DNA of 64,000 nucleotides from Primula veris (Eukaryota > Streptophyta > Magnoliopsida > Ericales > Primulaceae). Position numbers and translations under genes: made by a program. The notes beneath the pieces are model-generated. The model worked only from the letters and a program-made list of their open reading frames with translations, was not told the DNA's origin and made no database searches. Below are positions 1 through 9,900 of this stretch, piece by piece (within the stretch, counting starts at the first letter, position 1; each line of letters starts with the position of its first letter). The stretch is taken from positions 129,001 to 193,000 of the forward strand of contig OY821748.1 of NCBI GenBank assembly GCA_963682055.1, in the 5' to 3' direction.

Positions 1-150
1 TTTCAATTGAGTAACAAATTTATTACTGTTTTACGGAACTTCACATACTGATAATAGCCTCATATAATTATAATGAATTTCGAAAGTATTGGGACATAGT
101 AGTTATGACTTATGATTAGTAAAGTGTATATGTCATGGTTTGCTTCAACT

Positions 151-152
151 AA

Positions 153-184
<32 letters not shown>
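151..184. repeat. compound (CA)n(TA)n microsatellite in MYB intron 1
   Basis: About 24 bases of CA repeat run directly into a TA repeat, inside the intron preceding the first visible MYB exon. Confidence 0.9.
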
Positions 185-187
<3 letters not shown>

Positions 188-390
188 CTAATAGTTTCTT
201 AACCCACGTTTTCTCCTTTTCTTTTAAAATTGCTTGCGCCAGAGAATTTTCCATATAGGGAGTATTACTTTTTCTGGATTTTCCTGTATGAGCTGAAATA
301 TATATATAAAGTTATATTTTGCAATTATAGAATATACTTGAGAAATATTATTTTCTAGAACTAATTATATTTGGTATGCTTAATGAACAG

Positions 391-1537
391 GCCTAAAAAG
401 AACTGGGAAGAGCTGTAGATTAAGATGGTTGAATTATTTGCGCCCTGATGTTCGGCGTGGAAATATTACACCTAAAGAACAACTTCTCATTCTCGAACTT
501 CATTCTCGGTGGGGAAATCGGTATGTTTATATTTATTGTTTATGCATTTATCCATATTCCCTATGCGCAATTATATGTGTATCTCTATCCAGCCGTAATC
601 ACATCCTTCTTTTGTAATTATGAGCTCATAATTAAATAAGTTTGTTCCTTTCTATATGATGTTACACATGATAGAATATAAATTATAAAAGATCATGTGA
701 AAGAAAGGATGAACGAACATCAACATAATACATGTTACAACATTGCAACAATAGAAATTAGGTTGTACCAAAAAAGAAACAATAATAATTAGGTAATATA
801 AAAAAAAACAGATTTATAAAATCTAACATCGTAGCACCTAGCTAGTCTAATTTACTAAGTTGCATGTAAATATAATTATTCCGATCTGCAGGTGGTCAAA
901 AATTGCTCAACATCTCCCGGGAAGAACAGATAACGAGATAAAAAACTATTGGCGAACACGTGTTCAGAAACACGCCAAACAGCTCAAGTGCGACGTTAAT
1001 AGCAAGCAATTCAAAGACACGATGCGTTACCTCTGGATGCCTAGACTTGTTGAGAGGATCCAGGCTGCTTCATCCACTGCCGCCACTTCAGCTTACCAAT
1101 TCAACCACAGTAATTTATATAGCTCGGGAGATATAATTACCACTCCAGAAACTATTTGTGGTGGTTATACGTCCGAAAACTCTAGCACGGCAACGTCATC
1201 AGACTCGTTAAAGACTGGGGTGTCGCAAATATCTGATTTAACAGAAAACTATTACCCCGTTATAAATAATAATAATAATAATCAAGATTATAATTACCAG
1301 TATGATAATAGTAATTGCTATTATCAAGTGGGATATTCGGAAACTCTAATTAACACAAGTGGTAACTTGACAAATGTTGGTACGGATAACAAACCAATGG
1401 AGGAGAGTAATTACGATACATGGTTTGATAATTATAATGGGGACACAATATCTGACACTACTACTATTATGTGGAATGTTGAGGATATTTGGTTTTTAAA
1501 GCAAGCTGTAGCACTTCAACAACACCCCCTAAATTAA
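391..1537 (+). CDS. R2R3-MYB transcription factor, subgroup 20 (MYB2/MYB108/MYB62-like), 5' partial
   Basis: Two exons are visible: 391-520 and 892-1537 (stop TAA), joined across a GT-AG intron that splits an Arg codon (CG|G). Exon 391-520 starts in mid-codon after an AG acceptor and encodes the end of R2 and start of R3 ([20 protein letters not shown]). The next exon completes R3 ([20 protein letters not shown]). The first exon, with the start codon and most of R2, lies left of the window, and positions 1-390 are intron. After the MYB domain come a motif like [10 protein letters not shown] and an acidic tail ending [11 protein letters not shown], both typical of subgroup 20, whose Arabidopsis members act in stress, wounding, ABA, phosphate starvation and anther responses. 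The protein should be a nuclear DNA-binding regulator. The middle carries a run of six Asn from an AAT repeat. Assignment to a single Arabidopsis orthologue is uncertain; the [12 protein letters not shown] segment resembles MYB2. Confidence 0.93.
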
Positions 1538-2127
1538 TTAATTAATTAATTAATTATTAGTATTCAGCCTGCTTGTGCCTCGTAATTAATTATACTGTAT
1601 TAAGTTTAAGCTTTATTTCTTATTCTTGTAGTACAATATTGTAACTCTCCTTATTTTTACTTGTCACTTTCTTTAATTTACCTTCTTTTTCTAATTTTGT
1701 CTTTTTTCACCAATCCATGTATATATATATATATATGAACCTAGCTACCAGATTAAAAAAAACCACGTCGTGCTTCTAGATTAAGAAGAAGAAAAATGTT
1801 CTTCATGAAACTATATATATATATATATATAGTAATTAGCAAATAATTAACATTGCAATCTTTTTTTTAATTTTAATCAAATATTGTTCCAATAAAAGCC
1901 ATGCATGCCATTTGCCGGACAGAATCTATATATATATATATATATATAATGATAAATTGTTTAAAAAGTATCACGTGACTGGGCGGTGTATCAATTTTAT
2001 GCCATTTTTATATTGAACAATATTTGAACTTAATTAGTTAACTGATCAGTAGAGAATTAATTATTAATTTTAAACGACTCTTTGTGCGTTTGAATCCGTT
2101 TACAACATAAAATTAAATCCAAACATG

Positions 2128-2129
2128 CA

Positions 2130-2172
<43 letters not shown>
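2128..2172. repeat. (TA)n microsatellite
   Basis: An uninterrupted dinucleotide tract of roughly 22 units, the longest pure TA run in this part of the window. Confidence 0.95.
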
Positions 2173-2175
<3 letters not shown>

Positions 2176-2738
2176 GGTAATCGAACCACACGCGTTGCGT
2201 GTATGGCGCGTAAATATAGTTATGATATAAATATGTGGATAATAAAAAAAAAAACATAGTTTAAGATTTAAAAGAATGTTTGATTATTAAAGAGGGATAA
2301 ATAATTTTATTAGTTTTTAATTTTTATATTTTTATAAGGGTATGGTATTATTGTAATTAATATAAAAATGTATGAGTATTTTTGAAAAATATTAATTAAA
2401 TTGGACAGAATCATTTAATTTGTATTGATTTGTTATAATAGAATTATATATAAGATATCAATTATTTGAAAATATTTTAGTTGTTCAATATAAATATATA
2501 AATATATAATTTGGAATGGGTTGTTTAACACAAGTAGTAGTACTAATGAAGTAGACGGTCGATTAAAAATAGAGTATTTTACCGTGTCATGTGCTTCCAC
2601 AACTGTACACATCTAATTAAAGACTTGTTGCCAAACTGCAAAAAAAATACGTGGTGGAAAGGTGTAGAGATAGAGATAGAGGAGAATTGTTGATATATAT
2701 AGCTAAATAATATAGGTATATGTAAGTGTATATATTAA

Positions 2739-2940
2739 TACAAAATAATATTTGATTTAATAAGAATAAAATTTTGTCATAAGTCTGTCATTAATTTAAA
2801 AAGTTGTCACAAATTTATCATAAATTAATTAAACTGTCACAAAACCGTCACAAAACCGTCACAAAAATCGTCGTTAATAAGCTCATAATAAAAAATAACG
2901 TCACTAATACTGTCGTTATTTGAATTTTTTATTTTTATAT
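2739..2940 (+). repeat. CACTA-like MITE remnant, copy 1 (pair with 54411-54610)
   Basis: This roughly 200-bp stretch is clearly similar, in the same orientation, to 54411-54610. Both begin near ACAAAATAATATTTGATTTAA and carry repeated GTCACAAA and CGTCAC motifs followed by GTCGTTAATAAGCTC-like sequence and a T-rich end. The other copy ends in TATAGTG, the mirror of its ACTACA start, which points to a CACTA-type non-autonomous element with subterminal repeats. The termini of this copy are more decayed. Confidence 0.6.
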
Positions 2941-4132
2941 TGGACGGTATAAATTAATTATACAATGCTCCTATTATATAGACCAGACAAAAGAGAAAAT
3001 TAATGTAAAAAATAGTCAAAGAAGTTTAAATGCAAAGAAAGAATAATTAAATAATATGCTGTTGGAATTAATGTAAACCGTAAATAAAGTAAAGCCACCA
3101 CAGTGGTCCCAAGTCAGCAAGTCTTTTGGGAATTTCCACGTGTTCCACCACACTTACTAGTCTTATTAGTTTATTCTTAATCCATATGAATTGTGAATCA
3201 TTTTTTATTCCCGTTTATGAACATGACATCCCGATAGTTTGGATATCTGACAGGTCGGGATGAGATAATCATAATAATATTTTATTCAAAATCGACAACA
3301 TAAATATTACAAATAACTACATAAAAATTATATAAGAATCATGTGATGATAAGATTTTTTGATTTTAGCTATAATGTATTTGAAGCATTTGGAATAAATT
3401 TATTAAACAAAAATATTTGAGTTTAATCATTAATTAGTATAGCAATTACGTCGTAACAAGGTGCAGCAACGCACTACCAAGGACCAAGTACATTTGATGC
3501 TTATTTATATAATACAATAATTAAGGTATCGTAAGTGTAAGATTTTAGTCCATTTATTAATACTACTAAACACAAGTCTAGATTATAAAAAAAAAAAAAA
3601 ACAAGCATGGAGAAATTTGATCGTGAGAAAAAATAAATTGAAATTACAATTTAAGACTCATAATTTACACATAACAGTACAATACTAAAATCACAAATAT
3701 AGATATGTAATAAAATGTTAATATTAAATTATTTAACAATATTTCGGGTAACCGACGGGTTAATTTTGACATATCATGCACATATGTACAACTGAATATA
3801 TGTTTTATGTTTTTAATTCGACATAAAATGAGTTTAAATTGTTGATGTGGCACGATGGTACTATGCAATAATGCAATTAATTTGTCAACATTTAAAAATA
3901 ATATGATAGAATTGACTAAAACGAAAGAAAAATTGAAGATTTTATATTTGCTGTAAATAAGTTGGTCATGTAACTGTTCAAAATGATTAGTAAAAAGAGT
4001 GTAGTGTATTACTTAGAAATCGGAGTATATGACATAAGTTGTTAGAAATGAGAATATATTTAAGTTTGTGAATGTAATGGTATACTCTAAATCGAGTCTA
4101 ATGCTTTCTTTCAACCTATATAATATAACAAG

Positions 4133-4167
4133 TGAATCCCCAAATCTCCAAACTTGTTTGTTTGGTC
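4133..4167. repeat. Left arm of a 35-bp inverted repeat (partner 6383-6418)
   Basis: The segment reading GAATCCCCAAATCTCCAAAC onwards to TTTGGTCT is the reverse complement, with about one mismatch, of the sequence near 6383-6418. The arms sit 2.2 kb apart, outside both ends of the Copia remnant. Confidence 0.7.
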
Positions 4168-4311
4168 TGGTGAATGAAATGAAATGAAATGAAATTGAGT
4201 TGTGTAAAATGGGAAATAAAGTTGAGATGAAGAAGCGGGGTTGAATTGGGTAAAAAAGAGTAGTAAAATTGTGGGGTTGAATAGAATAGAATAGAAGAAG
4301 AATGAAGTAGT

Positions 4312-4553
4312 TGTTGTGTAGCAACTAATTAGTAATCTATCGACGTAACAATAAATGTATATAGAGAGAAAAGTATACTTATTCAAGTATGAATGTGTGT
4401 CAATCACTGTGAATACTCCAACCCCTTTATATAGTAGAGGAGTGAAACAATATACATATAAAACCATAAAACCATAAGTCTCAAACTTAAAATTTATACA
4501 TAATGCATGTAATTTATACTTGAATATAAACAAGCACGTAATGTATCACAACA
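4312..4553 (-). mobile_element. 3' LTR of a Copia-type retrotransposon (minus strand)
   Basis: Read on the minus strand, the segment starts TGTTGTGATACATTACG and ends CACAACA, so its ends form the 7-bp inverted pair TGTTGTG/CACAACA with TG...CA termini. Immediately upstream on that strand (4554-4562) is AAAAGGGAG, a good polypurine tract, which is where a 3' LTR must begin. An internal TATATAAAGGGG box (about 4417-4430) fits an LTR promoter. The length, about 242 bp, suits a short Copia LTR. The 3' boundary is inferred from the terminal repeat only; no target-site duplication could be read because the 5' LTR is absent. Confidence 0.75.
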
Positions 4554-5364
4554 CTCCCTTTTGGGTGTCCAAACATATTTTTAAGCTTATTCGTCTTCAT
4601 AAACTGTGATTAGTTGTTGAGTCGCATTCACTATTGCCATCACATAAAACCTCAAGTCCGAAAAACCCGATGTGTGACAAAACCGGATCATATGACAAAA
4701 TGGTGTTGCCGAATGGAGTAGGCCGAAACGCTATACAAGTGCGTGAATGAACTGACTAGAAAATATGTGTCTCATCAAAAACTTGCAAAAAAAACCCAAG
4801 AAAAAAAAACTTGATCGAAGGACAAAAGAGTACACAACTATTAATAGTAGCGGGAAAATAACCATACACGGTGTGTCTCATTAAAATCTTGTTAGAGAAA
4901 ACTCTGTAGAAACACTCTAATTGAATGACAAAAGAGTAGACGATGGTTAGAAATATACAACCGGATACTCCAACTGATTTCGGCAATTCTTAGTGAGAAC
5001 GAGATTAGAAACGTGTCTTGCTAAAAATCTTTTCAAAGTAAACCCAGTGGGACAAATCCTTGATCTAAGGACAAAAAGAGTATACAAGCATTCATCAGGA
5101 TGCTCCCACTCGCATGCACACAACTGGATGCGGGAATTTCGACTAGCTACAAAATAAGCATACATCGGAATGCTCTCCCTTACTTGCACTTAACAGGATG
5201 CAGGGATAATAACTAGTGAGAACTAATCATACGTCAGGATGTTCTTTCTCCCATGCATGCAACATGTTGCTAAGCATATGTGAGGATACACACAACATGG
5301 TTTAAACATACGTCAGGATGCTCCCACTTACTTGAACACAACAAGCTTCATGGAGACATGTCGT
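4554..5364 (-). mobile_element. Copia internal 3' spacer with two sets of diverged tandem repeats
   Basis: This non-coding block lies between the polyprotein stop and the LTR. Near 4760-5130 a unit of about 125 bp recurs three times (CTCATTAAAA...CTTGTTAG/...GGACAAAAGAGTA). From about 5090 to 5335 a shorter unit recurs around the words CATCAGGATGCTCCCACT and CATACGTCAGGATG. Such spacers are familiar from plant Copia elements. No ORF here looks coding. Confidence 0.6.
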
Positions 5365-5655
5365 TTAGGAAAGCTCGGAGAGCTTCCTAAGTCCGATCTC
5401 TCTAACATGTTTTTGGAACGAATAATTTGACAATGACTTGGTGAACAAGTCTGCATGATTGTTCTCTGATACAATATGCTTCATTTCAATCCTTTGAAGC
5501 GCTTGTTGTTCATGTGTAAAGAACAACTTTGACGAGATATGTTTAGTGACGTCACCTTTGATGTAAACATGTTTCGCTTTATCAATAACAACGGTGTTGT
5601 ACTCATATATGACAACTGGTTCATCAGGATCGTAAGTTAGATCTACATACCCTAT
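5365..5655 (-). pseudogene. Copia polyprotein C-terminus (RNase H end), truncated
   Basis: On the minus strand this encodes about 95 residues of the end of a Ty1/Copia polyprotein: a GYVDLTYDPDEPVVIYEYN block, a KGDVTKHISSKLFFTHE block, the hallmark ADLFTKSL near the C-terminus, and a natural stop TAA at 5365-5367. Integrase, reverse transcriptase and most of RNase H are missing. Homology stops at about 5655, where a TA-rich and T-rich tract begins. In the usual YEDN motif the Asp is replaced by Tyr (YEYN), so even this fragment is decayed. With the polypurine tract and LTR to its left it marks the 3' third of one dead element. Confidence 0.8.
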
Positions 5656-6984
5656 ATATATATATACATATATATATATTTTATACACTTTTTTTTTTCT
5701 TATATTTTCACTCCTTTTCTTCTACCTATTTTCATTTTTGAAACATCTAACACTTGTTTTCTTTGAGATATTGTATTTTTTGAGTTTTCTATTTACTCTA
5801 TGCATAGGGAATTAAATACATGTCTCAACTTAAGCATCTCACCACTTCATTTATCATACTATCATATTAGGATTTGTGTGTCTTCATGCTCTACTTGTGG
5901 TTTGAGGCTATGTTTGATCTGATTTTGTTAGACTTCTTAAGAGAGTTTTCAGATTTTTTTAATAAATACTATGTCGATTTTTTCACACAAATTCTATTTT
6001 ATTCACTGGTTAGTCCAATGCAGCGCAGGATCATCAATCCTTAATTGAACAACCTCCTATTAGCGATCACCAAAACCCTTTGCGTTGTTTACACATGGCA
6101 GTTCAACACAGATCACCATCTTTTTTTTAATTACATCTATAATTTTTCTTGTGTATGAATATAAGTGCAATTCGAACGAATTGTTGGCAAACAGATGCAA
6201 CCACCAGATATTGTACCAGCCTTTTTTTCACCTCCTAGCAAAATTGCTTCCAAGTTGGGACTACTGTTTCAATAATCCTTGGGCTGTAATGATTTCCGTC
6301 GCGTCAGATGTATTTGAACCTTTGCGACGCGATTCAAGTTCAAAATATTTGCAGTCAATCTTGATTTTTTTTTTATCAAGCTAGACCAAACAAACAAGTT
6401 TGAAGATTTGGGGATTCAAGTGATGTTGCAAGAGTACGAGAAGTAACAGACTACAGTTAGGGGAAAGAAATTAAAAGGGGAGACGCCAATTCCAAGCCAA
6501 TGTTTGAAAACTAGTAATTGTTTTTAGCTGTAACCAATTGGAGATCAAATTATTCGTAGGAAATTTAGTGATTACTTTCTATTGTATTGTATGGTTACTT
6601 TTAGTTTTCCAATCCATTTGTGTTGCTTGATGAACCCCTTGTTGTTATGTCTTGTTATTTGAGTTTAGAGTGATACTTTTCTAGTAATTTTTTTGTAGGA
6701 AATGTGGATTGATGGATTATTTTTTAATAATTTTCTTACTACAGATTGCTAAGGTCTACAAAAAGAAAGAAGATTTTTTAGTCATTAGTGGATTTACTTT
6801 CATTTGCAAAATCCGTTTAAGAAAAGTTTGTTTCTTTCCTCATGCTCCTTTCTCTCAATCCGATTCAAGTTAGTTACCTCTATTTTTTGTTATTCATTCA
6901 TTTTCCCATGTGCAGGTCGTGAAGGGTAATAGTCACTATTTTTTAGTTGCTGCTGATAATTGCGAATTAAAAATTTGTCTGGGA
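5656..6984. other. Intergenic / presumed 5' flank of the GNOM-like pseudogene
   Basis: No coding gene is supported. The stretch is T-rich and contains the right arm of the 35-bp inverted repeat (6383-6418). A polypyrimidine tract followed by TGCAG at 6911-6915 looks like a splice acceptor just before the ancestral start codon, which would fit an intron in the 5' untranslated region of the ancestral ARF-GEF gene; this is inference. Confidence 0.55.
6383..6418. repeat. Right arm of the 35-bp inverted repeat (partner 4133-4167)
   Basis: AGACCAAACAAACAAGTTTG onwards to GGGGATTC mirrors 4133-4167. Confidence 0.7.
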
Positions 6985-9900
6985 ATGGGTAGCCTAAAGG
7001 AGCCATCTCGAATTAAGTCAATTGAAGAAGAACCGGAAGATGTTGAAACCACATCTTCTAACAATGTTGCGTTAGCATGTATGATATGTACAGAGATAGC
7101 TAATGTCCTTGCTGTTATGAGGAGGAATGTCAGGTGGGGAGGCCGTTATATGTCTGGTGATGACCAGTTTGAGCACTCTCTCATCCAGTCATTAAAAACA
7201 TTACGGAAACAAATCTATAATTGGAAACATCCATGTCGTACCATAAATCCATCTGCTTATTTACAACCTTTCTTGGACGTGATCCGATCCGATGAAACCG
7301 GTGCTCCAATCACAGGTGTTTCTTTGTCAACGGTATACAAGATCCTAACCGTAGACGTGCTTGATTTGAACACTGTGAATGTTAAAGAAACTATGCTATT
7401 GATAGTTGATGCTGTGACTAGTTGCAAATTTGAGGTGACTGATCCTGCATCTGAAGAGGTGGTTTTAATGAAAATCCTTCAGGTTCTTTTGGTCTGCGTA
7501 AAAAGTAAAACGTCTGTTGTTCTGAGTAATCAACAGGTGTGCACCATTGCCAACAGTACTTGTTTTCGTGTAGTTCATCAAGCTAGTACAAAAGGCGAGT
7601 TGTTGCAGCGTATAGCTCGCCAAAAGATGTATGAAATTGTGAGGTGTGTCTTCTTACATCTATCAGATGTCAACGAATCTGGAAATTCACAGGTCGAAAG
7701 AGTTAGTCCTGATACACAGGAGGTATAATTTCTTCTCCTTTTTAACATTTCGTATTTTTAGTGTACAAATTATGTCGTCATTACAGTAGGCTATTAAAAT
7801 AAGGGTTAATGCCGTGTCGTTTGCCAAGCTCATGCGTAAGAAGAATAATACTCCCTATAGGAACATAACATGCTTTACTCCTAGTTGAGAGGGACTCAGG
7901 GACGAGAAGAAATAAATTACTCATTTCATTGAAGTTCTGTATTCTATAACATCTAGAGGGGTTAAATAATAAATAGTCGTGTGCCAAAGCTGCAAGCTTG
8001 CATTCACTTGTGTATCTCCTTAGAAAGAGTGCTAGTTTGCTGCATTTAATATGGTAAAAAGAAAGTTTTCTTAATCTGGGTTAACTGTTAAATTTTTAAT
8101 TGTCATTCATTCAAAAAGACAAGGCCTAAGTGCCATTTGAGTAAACTTGCGGCATATTTGGTGTTACAGTAAAGCCTCTACAGTAATACTATTGGGACCC
8201 CACATAAAATAGTACTACAGGGAGGTTATGCGGCCTATATATGGATTACATAAAAAGCATTTCATTTTTAAAAATTGACTGTTTATTTATTTTAGGGTTT
8301 TCTTTTGCAGCATGATGCAGTTGCTGATAGTAACAACTTTAGTTCCCAGACTTCAGCGAACAGCCACGGGAGTTCTGAATATGATGGCCAAACGTTTTCT
8401 ATGAATCCTTTAGATACGGGCATGATAAATAAACATACATTTCTGTCTTCTAACGGGGAAGCTGCTGTTCCATATGATCCACATGTAATGAATTGAGCCT
8501 TTTGGGGTCCCTTGTATGGTCGAGATTTTTCAGTTTTTATGTTTATTGTTAAATAATGTTGAAGATTCGGAACTTGGACCAAGGTCAAACACTATAGCCT
8601 TTGACGAAGACATTCCTCTTTTTGCTCTAGGGTTGATAAACTCGGCTATTGAACTGGGTGCTCCTTCTATCCGTGAACACCCTCGATTGTTGAGTTTAGT
8701 ACAAGGTGATTTATTTCGTAAACTGATGCAATTCGGCCTATCAGCAAGCCCGCTCATACTTTCTATGGTGTGTAACATTGTTTTGAACCTTTTATCAACA
8801 TTTGCGTTCTGAGCTCAAATTACAGATCGAGGCTTTTTTTCCGTGTGTGATTCTAAGGTTTGCTCAGAGTCGTTATGGGGCTTCTTACCTTCAACAAAAG
8901 GTATCTATGGAGTCTCTTGTTGATTTCTGTAGGCAGAAAAATTTCATGGTTGACATATACATTAATTTGGATTGCGATATAACTTGCTGTAATATTTTTG
9001 AAGAAGACGTAGTCAATTTATTATCAAGAAGTGTGGCGAGCCTATTTTTCTTTCTAGGCTCGGCTTATTCAACAACTTGCGTCGGCTCCGAGATCGTTAA
9101 GGGGTCCGGTATATGTGTGATCTGCTTCAGTGACGAGTTTTCGTCGTACCTGCACAAGCAACGAACAGGGGGTCCGGGTTGATACCAGACTTTCCCTCTC
9201 CATCGGTCAAGTCAGTACGGTGGATAAGAACGCTAGTAACTAAAGATGTAAGTTCAGTTAAAGAGTGAGTGAGTGTGGTCCGGTTACTTAGCGTAGTATC
9301 GGGTTCAACGGGGTATAATGGTGCAGGTCGGGTTCTTTCAGTTTTATCTCTCTTCTCTCCTCTCTTCTTCCCTCTGTTAAGTAGTATTAGTGGGGATATT
9401 TATAGTATCATTCAAGGCATATTAGCACTTGGATCACTGTACTGTCAAACACTAATCCGACGGCGTTAGGGCCATTATAACTCTGACAAGGGTACATCAC
9501 TTGAACAGGACTTACAGTTGGTGGCATGTGATTGGACCACGTCGATAAAACGCTGAGGGACCCCTCAAGGGAGCAGTAGCATTAATTGGAGAAGCGTACT
9601 CGATACGCTTCTCTAGGCCGATGTGGAAACGGCTCAACCTATAAAAGACCGGGATAGCGCTCCCATCATGACTGACAGAGGCCCGGACATACTATTTTAG
9701 GGGTGATATGGGCCCGGACAAAGGGGATGCCGACATTCTCTCGCCAAAGTGCATTTCCAGTAAACTGCCCTTTATCTTCAATGCATATCCTTGCCTTGGA
9801 TGGGCTTACTTCTGTCATTCAGGGTATGGCTGAGAGAATAAGCAATGGATCGGTTAATTCAGAATTGGGTCCTGTTAGTTTCGAGGAGTATATTCCTTTT

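Larger units (their letters stand above)
1538..4311. other. Intergenic region, very AT-rich
   Basis: No gene is supported here. The stretch holds the MYB 3' flank, several (TA)n tracts (about 1718-1735, 1814-1831, 1928-1947 and a long one at 2128-2172), a diverged CACTA-like repeat (2739-2940), a poly-A tract near 3587-3601, and pentamer repeats (GAAAT)n at about 4176-4194 and (ATAGA)n at about 4281-4296. Confidence 0.8.

Noticed and set aside
3448..3461. CGTCGTAACAAGGT resembles the conserved 3' end of small-subunit rRNA
   Set aside because: The match covers only about a dozen bases and the sequence on both sides has no rRNA similarity; taken as coincidence.
6085..6384. 99-codon ORF upstream of the GNOM pseudogene
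   Set aside because: No family resemblance; ends in a poly-T tract; probably untranslated leader or intergenic DNA.
9034..9480. Apparent coding extensions of the ARF-GEF frame and a 66-codon ORF within 9034-9746
   Set aside because: They fall inside the solo LTR, start where GNOM homology stops, and have no gag or pol similarity.
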